Made by a program: the position numbers and the translations under genes. This document shows positions 33,756 through 43,500 of a stretch of DNA of 64,000 nucleotides, piece after piece. Numbering within the stretch: the first letter of the stretch is position 1; each line of letters begins with the position of its first letter. The notes beneath the pieces were generated by a model that saw only the letters and a program-made list of their open reading frames with translations, was not told the origin of the DNA and searched no databases. This stretch comes from JADLGL01 sp963667605 (GTDB lineage Bacteria; Pseudomonadota; Alphaproteobacteria; Rhizobiales; Kaistiaceae): the NCBI GenBank assembly GCA_963667605.2, contig CAXXUZ010000001.1, positions 186,001 through 250,000 of the forward strand, given 5' to 3'.

Positions 33756-34143
33756 TGTGGGTACTCCCTTCACTAGTGTTGAGGCTGCCGGTGCGCAGGC
33801 ATCAAAGCCGCTACCATCGAGATCGGCCGCTTGCTGTCTCTCTCCCGACAGAAAGCCAGCGGCGATCAAGACTGTCCTTTCCGAGCCGCTGAAGGCATCG
33901 GACGGAACAGCTCAGTTGTTCTGTTGAGCCTGAAACCCCCTGCGGCCCGATATATTGTCTCAGCCAATCCGGCAGACCGGCCGGGTCGTTTAATGATGCC
34001 CAGCCGCTGGTGCGGCATTCTGTCACCAACGTACATCGGTGACAAATTCAAAAGCAATGCGGCGTCCTGGCCGATGCCATGATCCATTTGATCCCCGGCG
34101 TGCGCCGGGCGGACTGAACACCAAACACAATTCGGAGAATGCC
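33756..34143. other. Intergenic region between RTX and endolysin genes
   Basis: 388 bp without a credible gene. It must hold the divergent promoters for the RTX protein and the lysis cassette, but I see no clear -35/-10 pairs. A perfect 7-bp hairpin, TGTCACC (34021-34027) with GGTGACA (34038-34044), lies about 100 bp before the endolysin start and could be an operator or attenuator. Confidence 0.4.
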
Positions 34144-35367
34144 ATGAACGCGGTCGTCGCCGTGAACGAGGTCGATTATTCGGTCGCCCTCGAGGTCGCC
34201 TCGCATGAGGCCGTGATCCGGCAGGCCTACAAGGACTCGGTCGGCATTTGGACCTGGTCGGTCGGACTGACCGGCGCCACCGGGCACGACGTCGAGCGCT
34301 ACATCGACAACCCGGCCTCGCTGCAGCATTGCCTCAACATCTTCGTTTGGGCGCTGCGCAACTACGCCGCTCAGGTCAATGATGCTTTCCAGGGTCGCGA
34401 TCTGACCACGGCGCAATTCGCTGCGGCCGTCTCTTTCCATTGGAACACTGGGGCGATCGGCAGGGCTGAATGGGTAAAGCTCTGGAATGCCGGCGATCAC
34501 GACGGCGCTCGGGCGGCGATCATGAATTGGGTTACGCCACCGGAGCTCAAGGGCCGGCGCGAAAAAGAGCGGGATCTATTCTTCGACGGCGTTTGGTCGA
34601 ACGATGGAACGATGGCGGAATATACCCGGCTCTCTTCTCGGCACACGCCGGATTGGTCGAGCCGCCGGCGCATCGATGTTGCAGTGGAGCTCCGCGCCGC
34701 CTTCGCTACCGCGCCTGAAACTATCCCGGATCGTGAGCCGGAGCCCTATTCGACTGTCATTGTGCCGACACTTACCGCTGGCGATGAGCCAGCAGGCTAT
34801 CCTCCGGGGGAATACTCACCGGAGCTCGAGCAGCTCAAGCGCGTTCTGCAGGATGAGTATCCCGAGGTCGGCCCGGCCGATGGGCTGCCCGGCTCTCGCA
34901 CCTTTGGGGCGTTGAGCGCTTTCCGGTTCGACAATGGCCTGCCGCAGACGGATTCGCTCGTGATCACCGACGACGATCGGCTGGCACTGTTTGCTGATCT
35001 GCCGCGCCCGCCGTCGACCGCGCGCGTCACCGTGACGGCGAGGGATCTGGCTAAGGGCGGATCCCGGACGATCAAAACCGCTAACCAGGCGACCGTGGCG
35101 GTCAGTGCAGGCGGCTTGTTCGGGGTCCTCGGTACCATAAGCCAAACGGTGAGCAACGCCGCCCAGCCGGTCACCGAGGCCGTCAACGCCATTCAGCCGG
35201 CCATCGATGCGATCGAGCCGGCCATCAGCGGCTTTCAGCGGATCCTGGGCGCCGTCGGCGACTTTTGGTGGATCCTCGCCATCCCGATCGTCGCCTTTGC
35301 GCTCTGGCAGCTTTGGAAGAACAAGCAGGCCCGCGTCGACGATCAGCGCCGAGGCATTCACGCATGA
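34144..35367 (+). CDS. Phage endolysin (GH24-like muramidase) with C-terminal membrane segment
   Basis: A 407-residue protein. Residues about 10-165 resemble GH24 phage lysozyme: the catalytic Glu is in VASHEAVIRQAYKDSVGIWT, followed by VGLTGATGHD, and SFHWNTGAIGRAEWVKLW matches the family core. A middle segment around LEQLKRVLQDEYPEVGPADG may be a peptidoglycan-binding domain. Near the C-terminus WWILAIPIVAFALWQLW is a transmembrane helix followed by a basic tail, an unusual placement that would anchor it to the inner membrane. CGGAGA precedes the ATG. Its stop overlaps the next gene as ATGA. Confidence 0.85.
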   Translation: MNAVVAVNEVDYSVALEVASHEAVIRQAYKDSVGIWTWSVGLTGATGHDVERYIDNPASLQHCLNIFVWALRNYAAQVNDAFQGRDLTTAQFAAAVSFHWNTGAIGRAEWVKLWNAGDHDGARAAIMNWVTPPELKGRREKERDLFFDGVWSNDGTMAEYTRLSSRHTPDWSSRRRIDVAVELRAAFATAPETIPDREPEPYSTVIVPTLTAGDEPAGYPPGEYSPELEQLKRVLQDEYPEVGPADGLPGSRTFGALSAFRFDNGLPQTDSLVITDDDRLALFADLPRPPSTARVTVTARDLAKGGSRTIKTANQATVAVSAGGLFGVLGTISQTVSNAAQPVTEAVNAIQPAIDAIEPAISGFQRILGAVGDFWWILAIPIVAFALWQLWKNKQARVDDQRRGIHA

Positions 35368-35747
35368 GCATCGCGGCGATCGGTGCCGGAGCTCTCGGCT
35401 TCCTCAAGACACCGGCCGGCAAATGGCTTGCGCTGATCGGCGGTGCCCTCTTGGCGCTGTATATCGCGCGCGAGCAAGGTATCGCCACCGGCCATGAGGA
35501 GTGCCAGCGGGAGGCCTTGGAGGCGGCACTTTCATTTGAGCAGAGCCAGCGGGTGATCGCCGAGGACGCGGCGGTCGCAGGCGCGGAGCGCGCCGCCGAG
35601 CTCGAGGCTCACAACGGGCAATTGGAGACCATCGTCAATGAAACAAGGACCGCGCTGGCGGACGCCGATGCTGCTTGTCTTCGCACTATCGATGGGTTTG
35701 AGCGCTTGTGCCGGGTCAACCCAGACCTTTGCGCCGGCGGCGGTTAG
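35364..35747 (+). CDS. Rz-like inner-membrane spanin
   Basis: A 127-residue protein with an N-terminal transmembrane helix (WLALIGGALLALYIA) and a long periplasmic coiled coil rich in Ala/Glu (EALEAALSFEQSQRVIAEDA). It follows the endolysin with an ATGA overlap and contains, in another frame, the start of a lipoprotein gene at 35638. That arrangement is the Rz/Rz1 spanin pair that fuses the inner and outer membranes in the last step of phage lysis. Assignment rests on topology and context, since spanins share little sequence. Confidence 0.75.
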   Translation: MSIAAIGAGALGFLKTPAGKWLALIGGALLALYIAREQGIATGHEECQREALEAALSFEQSQRVIAEDAAVAGAERAAELEAHNGQLETIVNETRTALADADAACLRTIDGFERLCRVNPDLCAGGG

Positions 35748-35928
35748 CCTCCCGGCGCCGCCGAGTTGTATGGCGCCGGTGACGGTGCCGCGCGTCGCTC
35801 TCGAGGAAGATCCGCGCCTTACCGAAATCAGACTCGCCCAAGCCCTCACCCTGGCCAATTTGCGGCTCGGCTGCTCGCTCGGTTGGTATCAGGACATTGT
35901 CGCGGCCTTCGCGGCCGTCGCTGAATAG
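35638..35928 (+). CDS. Rz1-like outer-membrane lipoprotein spanin
   Basis: A 96-residue lipoprotein: a hydrophobic signal ends in the lipobox LSAC (LVFALSMGLSACAGSTQ), followed by a proline-rich stretch (LPAPPSCMAPVTVP) typical of Rz1. Its first 110 bp overlap the Rz-like gene in a different frame. The C-terminal helix (EIRLAQALTLANLRLGCSLG) is longer than in lambda Rz1. Overlap, lipobox and Pro-rich character together support the o-spanin role. Confidence 0.75.
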   Translation: MKQGPRWRTPMLLVFALSMGLSACAGSTQTFAPAAVSLPAPPSCMAPVTVPRVALEEDPRLTEIRLAQALTLANLRLGCSLGWYQDIVAAFAAVAE

Positions 35929-35938
35929 GGGGCGGACC

Positions 35939-36289
35939 ATGGAACCAACGGCAGCAATAACGTGGGGCCTGGTCGGCACGATCAGCGCGTCGGTGACGGT
36001 CGCGGTGATTGTTGTTCTTTGGATCACCGGCAAGTTTGCCAAGCTCCGCGAAGCGCTGACCGACGAGATCCAAAAGTCACGGAGCGATGGCGACAAGAAA
36101 ATCGCAGTGGTCCACCAACGGGTCACGGACCTCATCGCCAGGTTGCAGAAGTACGAACTGGATGACGCCAACAACTACATCAAGAAGGACGACATTGCCG
36201 CGGACTTCAACCGGGTGATCAGCTCCATCGATCAACTTCGGACGGTGATCGAGGGCCTTGGCGAACGGCTGGCACATCTCGAGCCGTAG
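35939..36289 (+). CDS. Small membrane protein with coiled coil, lysis cassette neighbour
   Basis: A 116-residue protein with one N-terminal transmembrane helix (ASVTVAVIVVLWITGKF) and a helical cytoplasmic or periplasmic domain (LREALTDEIQKSRSDGDKKI, FNRVISSIDQLRTVIEGLGE). It lies 10 bp after the Rz1-like gene. A role as holin accessory or a second spanin-like protein is possible, but no family is recognised. Confidence 0.6.
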   Translation: MEPTAAITWGLVGTISASVTVAVIVVLWITGKFAKLREALTDEIQKSRSDGDKKIAVVHQRVTDLIARLQKYELDDANNYIKKDDIAADFNRVISSIDQLRTVIEGLGERLAHLEP

Positions 36290-36362
36290 ATGCTGCCTCC
36301 TATCGTGGTCGGAGCGCCCCCCCGGGTTGGTGACCGTCAGAGCCACGAGCCGCACCACCTCG

Positions 36363-37034
36363 CTAGTCCTTTTTCTCGGACGGTTGGGCCGGGTTGCTTG
36401 TTTCGGTTTCCGTCCGGTGTGCCGAGGGTGCACTGCCGCCGCCGTCCTCCGTTGATGGAGGTACGGCGGGGAGAGCGCTAGTGTAGTCGATGACTGCTAT
36501 AGGCACCGCTGTCTGACCCATGGCGACCCCGGCTGCGAAGTTGCGAATCTGTGATTGCTGCAGTTCCACGTCACCCCAGCCCTGCGGTGTGTACCCGCCC
36601 TCGAATATCTCCAATTGCTCGACCGGGAATTTCAGCGCCGACGCCATGGCATCCAGCAGCCTCACCAAAAGGCGCTGCCTTTCCTCGGCCAGGCGCTGAA
36701 AAAATCGTGTGGTACGCCGGAGTTGTTCATTTTTGTCGTGTTCCGACAAGATCGCCTCGTCGTCTCGACGAGCGTGCGCCATGCCAAAGTGCTCGAAAAG
36801 GCGACGCCACGCCTCTAGAACTCTGGCGTCCTTCGAAAACTCAATCTCGATCAGATTCAGCGCTCCGACGTGTTCAGGATCCACGGGCGTGCGCCGCGTT
36901 CGCATGAGAGTGCGAAAGAGGTCCATTCGACGCTGGCGCCGGTCGCGCCTTTTATCAATCCACAGTGTGATCGCCACGGCAGTGACCGGGCCGACAAGTA
37001 TGGCCACGATTATGAGCCAGTCAGCCAGCGACAT
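36363..37034 (-). CDS. Membrane-anchored DUF6680-like protein
   Basis: A 223-residue protein with an N-terminal transmembrane helix (WLIIVAILVGPVTAVAITLW) followed by a basic segment and a helical domain (FRTLMRTRRTPVDPEHVGAL, NLIEIEFSKDARVLEAWRRL) that I associate with DUF6680. The C-terminal 40 residues are disordered and Pro/Ser/Thr-rich. Its function is unknown. It stands alone on the minus strand at the island edge, the usual position of a phage accessory gene that alters the host. Confidence 0.65.
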   Translation of the reverse strand: MSLADWLIIVAILVGPVTAVAITLWIDKRRDRRQRRMDLFRTLMRTRRTPVDPEHVGALNLIEIEFSKDARVLEAWRRLFEHFGMAHARRDDEAILSEHDKNEQLRRTTRFFQRLAEERQRLLVRLLDAMASALKFPVEQLEIFEGGYTPQGWGDVELQQSQIRNFAAGVAMGQTAVPIAVIDYTSALPAVPPSTEDGGGSAPSAHRTETETSNPAQPSEKKD

Positions 37035-37314
37035 GGTCGACCAAATCGACCTTTGCGGTGGAATCGAACATTTAAGAGATCAACCTAGAGCGGTTTCAGT
37101 AATGCATTCTGCATCACACCACAAAGTCCAAACCTGGACATCCACTGTGCAGTTCACCCTGACGATTTTTTTTATCTCGATCCCTCCAGGCCACCACTAT
37201 TGCGCGCGGTTCCATGGCTTGCAAGCGGGGCGAAGTGCGCCGTTTCTGTGTGCGAAACTGTGTGCCGGGTCGCCGGCGGGATGATCGATTCTTACCTAAG
37301 CCGTTGAAAACACT

Positions 37315-37361
37315 TGGTCGGAGTGGCAAGATTTGAACTTGCGACCCCCTCGTCCCGAACG
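37315..37361 (-). tRNA. 3' half of a tRNA-Pro (CGG) gene, attachment-site remnant
   Basis: The minus strand carries CGTTCGGGACGAG (anticodon loop with CGG and the 3' stem), the variable region, a complete T arm GCAAG-TTCAAAT-CTTGC, the acceptor 3' strand CACTCCG and an ACCA end. The matching 5' half (CGGAGTG and D arm) is not found within several hundred bases. Such 3' fragments are left where an island has integrated into a tRNA gene, with the core at the anticodon stem. The intact partner should lie at the other end of that island and is not in this window. Confidence 0.8.
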
Positions 37362-38288
37362 CGTGCGATCGACCATCAGGCCGATGGGTGATCGCATTGA
37401 ATATTCAAGCTTTTTGCTTCTGAGAATGAGGTTCGAAAAACACGAAAGCGAGCAGTTACGGTTTTGCTCGATGTTCGAACGCTCGAAGATATCGGCAGCT
37501 CGTATCGTATCCGGCTATCCGCCCCGCCCGCAACGATGAGCCCATCAAGGGTTGAACGGCCGCCTCGGTCCGGCCTATGATTGCACGATGGCGCCGCGCG
37601 ATCCGTTTGACCAATGCATAGCGAATCCACGCCTTGGGGGACAGCAATGACGTTTCACCTGGTCATCGGGCGCGTCCCGGACGCTCGATCTGGAATGCTA
37701 ACGGCACGCAGTCTTACCGCCGCGATTGCGGTCGTGGCAATCATCGTCTCGGCCCTCTTGCTATCTGGTGTGACCGCTCACGCCGGGCAATACCCGGCGC
37801 AGGGTAGTTGAATCGAATTCGACTTCGGCCTAGCCGGTGAGCGCTCCCGTTTGAACAACCAGTGTGACAATGCTGTCAATGTTGTCCTGGTTGATGATGG
37901 AGCTTGCATTCGAGGATGTTCGATCTTTATCGCTGCATTGGGACGTGCGAGCAAGAGACTAGCAGGACTCGTCAATTTTGCTGTCTGCCGGTTTCCCGAG
38001 GAGATAGTGAACTTAGATTGGCTTGCTGGCGACACCGAATTTGCCTGTGAACAGGTGCGGCCAGAAGGAAGGCCGGCCGGCAGCGCGTACGTGCCTGTAC
38101 AGTGCCCCTGACGCCGATCGAGAAGTATACCGCTCACAAGCCCGTCCGGGAGAGATTCCCCGGCCGCGTATCGTTGGGTGGTTTCGGAGCGCCGAGGACG
38201 AGGGTAGCCCGCGGGGGCTGGGGGTCGCTTAACGCTGCGCGTTATCCAGCAAATGCCAAAGTCGCTTCGAGACCAAAACCAAACGGCC
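37362..38288. other. Gene-poor junction with a truncated signal-peptide frame
   Basis: 927 bp without a convincing full gene. A short plus-strand frame at 37647-37811 starts MTFHLVIGRVPDARSG and contains a good hydrophobic signal (LTAAIAVVAIIVSALLLSGV) ending AHAGQYPAQGS-stop; it may be the cut-off 5' end of an exported-protein gene. A GCCGGG/CCCGGC hairpin lies at its end, near 37781-37798. The first 130 bp next to the tRNA fragment are AT-rich compared with the surroundings. The region probably marks rearrangement at the island edge. Confidence 0.4.
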
Positions 38289-40559
38289 CTAACCTTCATA
38301 TTCGAGGATGATTGTCGCCAGCGGTGGTAGGGTGAGGTTGACCGAGTTCTCCCGGCCATGGGCCGAGATCGGTTCCGATTGGACGCCGCCGATATTGCCG
38401 ATATTGCTGCCGCCATAGACGGCCGAATCGGTGTTGATCGCCTCCCGGAATCGGCCAGCCTTGGGAACGCCGATTCGGTAACCCTGCCGCAGCACCGGGG
38501 TGAAATTGCAGGCGATGATAGCGAAATCTTCCTCGTTATCGCCACGGCGAGCCCAGGCCAACACGCTGTTGCCGGCATCCTCGGCGACCAGCCAGTCGAA
38601 CCCGGCGGCGTCGCAATCGAGCTGATGCAGCGCCGGCAGCGCGCGATAGAGACGGTTGAGGTCGCCGATCAGCGTGCGCAGGCCAGAGTGTTCCGGCTGG
38701 TCGAGCAGGTGCCAGTCGAGGCTCTGATCATGGTTCCATTCTCGCTCCTGACCGAACTCGCCACCCATGAACAGGAGCTTCTTGCCGGGATGCCCCCACA
38801 TGAAACCGAAATAGGCCCGTAGATTGGCGAACTTCTGCCAGCGATCGCCGGGCATCCGCCTAAGCAGGGAGCCCTTTCCATGTACGACCTCGTCATGACT
38901 GAGCGGCAGAACGAAATTCTCCGAGAATGCGAAAAGCAGCCCAAATGTCATCTCATTGTGGTGGAAACGTCGATGGACCGGGTCGAAACCCATATAGCGG
39001 AGGGTGTCGTTCATCCAACCCATATTCCATTTGAAGCCGAAGCCGAGCCCGCCGGCGTAAGTGGGCTTCGACACCCCGCCCCAAGAGGTTGATTCTTCCG
39101 CCGCAGTCATGATGCCCGGTGCGTTGGCATAGACTGCCTCGTTCAAGCCTCGCAGAAAGTCGATGGCCTCCAGATTCTCGTTTCCGCCATGGGCATTGGG
39201 TATCCACTGGCCGGGCCGGCGCGAATAATCGAGATAAAGCATCGAGGCCACCGCATCGACGCGAAGGCCGTCGAGGCGATAGCGCTCCAGCCAGAACCGG
39301 GCATTGGCGATCAGAAACGCGGCCACTTCGCTGCGGCCGTAATTGTAAATTACCGTTCCCCAGTCGCGGTGCACGCCCTGGCGGGGGTCGGCATGTTCAT
39401 AAAGATGAGTACCGTCGAACCGCGCCAATCCGTGTGGGTCCTGAGGAAAATGGCCTGATACCCAGTCCAGCAAGATGCCTAGCCCGGCCCGGTGCGCTGC
39501 GTCGACGAAGGCGGCAAAATCCTCCGGCGAGCCGAAGCGACTAGTCGGGGCGAACAGCGACACCGGCTGATAACCCCAAGAACCGTCGAACGGATGCTCG
39601 GCGATTGGCAGCAACTCGATATGGGTGAAGCCGAGCTCGGCAACATAGGGAATCAGACGATCGGCCAGTTCGCGATAGCTGAGATAGCGGTTGTTCTCTT
39701 CCGGCACCCGCATCCAGGATCCGAGATGGCATTCATAGATGGCGATCGGTTCACGCCTGGGATCGGTGTGAAAGCGCCCGGCGTCCGCAGCCGCTGCCTC
39801 GGGGAAGTCGGGCAGACCATGGATGATCGACGCGGTGGCCGGCGATCCCTCTGTGGCGAATGCGAACGGATCAGCCTTCAACGGTAGCAATGTTCCCTGC
39901 TGGGTACGGATTTCGAATTTGTAGCGCTGACCAGATTGGGAGATCGGCAGGAACAGCTCCCAGATCCCGCCTTGATGTCGCATCCGCATCGGATGCCGCC
40001 GCCCATCCCAGTCGTTGAAATCGCCGACCACCGAGACGCGCTGGGCGTTGGGCGCCCAGACCGCGAAGCGATAGCCGGCAATGCCTTCGAGTTTTGCTTG
40101 GTGCGCGCCGAGAACGGTGAAAGGGGAGTCCGATCCCACCGCCGTCACCGCGCTAAGCTCCTGATCGTTGAGGGCCGCGCCGAACCGATAGGGGTCTTCG
40201 CGGATTGATCTGCCGCTAGCAACGTCGGTCATCAGCCGGTAGCTCGGCCGAGTCGGCGATTTGAGGCGGCCGATGAAGAAGCCGGCCGGATCGATCCGGT
40301 CCATCTTGGCGAGCACGCGATGATCGTCGGCTCCCACGATCGACACTCGACTTGCCTCGGGAAGCATGGCTCGGATTTCCCACTCCTTCTCGCCGACTTG
40401 GTGTGGGCCGAGGACGCCGAAGGGATCGCCATGCGTGGCACCGACGATCGCCGCGATTGCATCATTGGCAAGTCCAAGCGGAGCGGAAGCTGACCGGGCA
40501 GGTTCAGGCTTGGTGTCGGCGACCGACTGGCCCGGTCTGGGAGCCTTTCGTTTGGTCAC
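38289..40559 (-). CDS. glgB: 1,4-alpha-glucan branching enzyme
   Basis: A 756-residue GH13 enzyme that cuts alpha-1,4 chains and rejoins them by alpha-1,6 bonds in glycogen. Two N-terminal CBM48-like modules (around residues 30-130 and 140-240, the latter with RFAVWAPNAQRVSVVGDFND) precede the catalytic barrel. Its marks are ELLPIAEHPFDGSWGYQ, GLRVDAVASMLYLDYSR with the nucleophile Asp, TAAEESTSWGG with the acid Glu, and LPLSHDEVVHG. It starts with GTG at 40559, overlapping the treS stop by 4 bp (GTGA). It is the last gene of the glgX-malQ-glgE-treS-glgB operon. Confidence 0.96.
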   Translation of the reverse strand: MTKRKAPRPGQSVADTKPEPARSASAPLGLANDAIAAIVGATHGDPFGVLGPHQVGEKEWEIRAMLPEASRVSIVGADDHRVLAKMDRIDPAGFFIGRLKSPTRPSYRLMTDVASGRSIREDPYRFGAALNDQELSAVTAVGSDSPFTVLGAHQAKLEGIAGYRFAVWAPNAQRVSVVGDFNDWDGRRHPMRMRHQGGIWELFLPISQSGQRYKFEIRTQQGTLLPLKADPFAFATEGSPATASIIHGLPDFPEAAAADAGRFHTDPRREPIAIYECHLGSWMRVPEENNRYLSYRELADRLIPYVAELGFTHIELLPIAEHPFDGSWGYQPVSLFAPTSRFGSPEDFAAFVDAAHRAGLGILLDWVSGHFPQDPHGLARFDGTHLYEHADPRQGVHRDWGTVIYNYGRSEVAAFLIANARFWLERYRLDGLRVDAVASMLYLDYSRRPGQWIPNAHGGNENLEAIDFLRGLNEAVYANAPGIMTAAEESTSWGGVSKPTYAGGLGFGFKWNMGWMNDTLRYMGFDPVHRRFHHNEMTFGLLFAFSENFVLPLSHDEVVHGKGSLLRRMPGDRWQKFANLRAYFGFMWGHPGKKLLFMGGEFGQEREWNHDQSLDWHLLDQPEHSGLRTLIGDLNRLYRALPALHQLDCDAAGFDWLVAEDAGNSVLAWARRGDNEEDFAIIACNFTPVLRQGYRIGVPKAGRFREAINTDSAVYGGSNIGNIGGVQSEPISAHGRENSVNLTLPPLATIILEYEG

Positions 40560-43500
40560 GCACGCGATTCCGCGTCGAGGATTTCCACGACGCCGAGGCA
40601 GGGTAGCTCGATCCAGTCGGGCCGGTTATTGGCCTCGTAGACGATCTCGTAGATCGCCCGCGTAAGCAGATGGAAGGTCAGCAGCCGATTGCGGTCTGGT
40701 GCCGACTTGACCCAGGCCCGGCTGTTCTTGACGGCTTTCTCATAGGCTCGGAGGAAGCCGGTCTCGCATTGGTCTCGCCAAGCGGAAGCAGTTTCTGCTG
40801 CGCTTGGACCGACTTCGGTGAAGCGCTGACCGAGCGATCGGTACGCGGTCTCGGCAGCGTAGGCGAAGGAGCGAAGCATGCCGGCGACGTCGCGCAAGGC
40901 ATGATCTTTCATCCGTCGCCGTTCCGACGGACGACCGGGTTCGCCCTCGAAATCAACGATTATCACGTTGTCCTCTGCAACCAGAACTTGACCGAGGTGA
41001 AAATCACCGTGGACGCGGGCTTTGACCGCACCGCGTGGCACCCGCGCGAGCTTTTTCAGCAGCGCTAGGCATTCCCGTTTCCTGGCAAGGAGTTCCTTTT
41101 CCGGATCGGACTGTTGCGCAGTTGCAGCGATGGCTGCGAACGCCTGTTCCACAAGTTCCGTTGCCGCACCCAGTTGGGCCTTGATGTCGGCGGCGGTGAG
41201 CGGCTCCGGCGAGAACGCTGGATCATCGCTGGGCCGCGTTAGCGCAGCGTGGAGTTCACCGGTGCGCCGGCCGATCAATTCGGCGTAATGGAGAAATCGG
41301 GCCTGCGGCTGGGCCAGTGACTCGGCCAACGGCGGGGTCTCGCTGTTGGTCAAAACCAAACGCATATCAAGGTCGTGCTTGAGACCCTCAATGCCGACTG
41401 TCGCCGCGTCGCCCTGATTGACCACAAATCCTTGCAGTATCGCCAGGGCCGTCGAAGTGCCGTCGGCATCCACCAGTTCCATCGCCCCAAATAGGGGTGG
41501 CGTGTTCTGGTATTTCGCCGTCTCGGTCAGATAGCGGCCCAGCTCGATCTCGGGATGGATGCCTGGCACCAGTCGACGATAGGCCTTCAGCATCATCTTG
41601 GTGCCGAGCGCGATCGAGGTGTTACTTTGATCATGGCCGACGAGACGGACGTCGCCGGCCTGGACCTCCAGATCACGAGGAAAGGAGCTTGAAGCCCAGA
41701 ATCGTATCGTCCCGCCGGCCGATGTCTTGACACTGGCGCCTTCGCGCATTGCCTCAACAACAGTGAGCGCAAATTCCGGTGTTTCAGACGCGCCGAACAA
41801 GAGACCGGTTCGACCGCCGCGGCGAACCCGAGCCAAGGCGTAGGGGAGGAGCGTCTCTTCCTCTCCCTCACTGACTGCCATCGGCACGAAATAGCCTTGC
41901 GGCTCGTCACCTCGAAGCTCGACATCGATCGTTGACAGCAAAAACGCCTCGTGTCCGGCCCGATCATTGAGCAGGGCGACTCCGTGGAGATGGGTCGCAA
42001 CGATGCGCCGCGTTTTGCCTGCGAACCAACGCTGGGCCGACAGATATCTGGGTGCGATAGTGCGCTCGAAGGCGGTTTTTTCGCGGCCGGTCAGTAACGC
42101 CTCCAGCGAACCGGTTCTCACCAGCGTGAACAATTCCGGCTGGATCGGTGGTCGGAGCCGATCGGCTTGCACCGGCAGCCGGTTGAGCGTGAACCAATAG
42201 AAACCATAAGCTGGCAGGGTGAGGAGATAAGGCAGTTCGCCGATCGGCGGGAACGCTTCGCCGCCGGTCATTTCGACCGGCGTCAGGTCGCGATAGTCCG
42301 CAAGGTCAAGTTCTACCGCCTGAGGTGAACGGGCAAGGTTGGCCACGCAAAGAATACTCTCGCCGTTAATTTCCCGAAGATAAGCCAGCACCTTGCGGTT
42401 GGCCGGATACAGGAAGCGCAGCGATCCTCTACCGAAAGCACTAAAATTGCGTCGGATCGCCAGCATTCGGCGCATCCACGAAAGGCGGCTCGCCGGGCTG
42501 CGCTGTTGCGCCTCGACATTGACCGCTTGATGGCCGTAGATCGGGTCTTGGATCGCTGGCAGGAACAAGCGCGCTGGATCGGCGCGCGAGAACCCGCCAT
42601 TGCGGTCCGGCGACCACTGCATTGGTGTCCGCACACCGTCGCGATCGCCGAGATAGATATTGTCGCCCATCCCGATCTCGTCGCCATAATAAAGGATGGG
42701 CGTTCCCGGCATTGTCAGTAACAGCGAGTTCATTAACTCGATCTTGCTGCGGTCGTTTTCGAGCAAAGGGGCAAGGCGGCGGCGGATCCCAAGATTAATC
42801 CGTGCCCGCCGGTCTGCGGCGTAGAACGACCAGAGATAGTCCCGCTCCCGGTCAGTCACCATCTCCAACGTTAGTTCGTCATGATTGCGCAGGAAGATCG
42901 CCCATTGCGCGCCCTCCGGAACCTCCGGCGTTTGTCGCAAGATATCGGAAACCGGGTGCCGGTCTTCCTGGGCGATCGACATGTACATTCGAGGCATCAG
43001 CGGAAAATGGAACGCCATATGGCATTCGTCGCCCTCGCCGAAATAGGGCGCTGTATCCTCCGGCCATTGATTGGCTTCAGCCAATAACATTCGGTCGGGA
43101 TAGCGTTCATCCAATGCGGTGCGGATGTGCTTAAGCACGGCATGGGTTTCGGGGAGGTTCTCGCAGTTGGTGCCGTCACGCTCGATGAGATAGGGGATCG
43201 CATCGAGCCGAAGCCCGTCGACGCCCATATCAAGCCAGTGGAACATGACATCGATCACCGCGTTGATTACCCTGGGATTATCGAAATTTAGGTCGGGCTG
43301 GTGACCATAGAAGCGGTGCCAGTAATAGGCTTTGGCGACCGGATCCCAGGTCCAGTTCGAAGGTTCGCTGTCGAGAAAGATGATTCGTGTGTCTTTGTAT
43401 TTCTGATCGGAGTCGGACCAGACATAGAAATCTCGCGCCGGTGATCCCGACGGTGCCTGCCTCGCCTTTTGAAACCAAGGATGCTGGTCGGAGGTGTGGT

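Larger units (their letters stand above)
18483..37361. mobile_element. Decaying prophage-like genomic island
   Basis: The island runs from tRNA-Val to a 3' fragment of tRNA-Pro. It contains an integrase and excisionase, tightly overlapping early genes, a divergent XRE/Cro-like pair, ASCH and DUF4326 proteins, MT-A70 and GapR remnants, hicAB, a tail-fibre-like protein and an endolysin with Rz/Rz1. Terminase, portal, capsid and tail-tube genes are absent. Several genes carry frameshifts, internal stops or deletions. Limits are inferred from the tRNA sequences, not from matched attL/attR repeats, so they are approximate and could reflect two separate integration events. Confidence 0.75.

Noticed and set aside
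32092..33927. Long plus-strand open frames opposite the RTX gene (Pro/Ser-rich).
   Set aside because: They mirror the repeated RTX and propeller codons on the other strand and show only simple-sequence composition.
37778..38578. A 266-codon minus-strand open frame.
   Set aside because: Its first half is antisense-frame shadow of glgB, and the remainder has the Ser/Arg/Pro-rich composition of non-coding GC-rich DNA. No start signal or domain.
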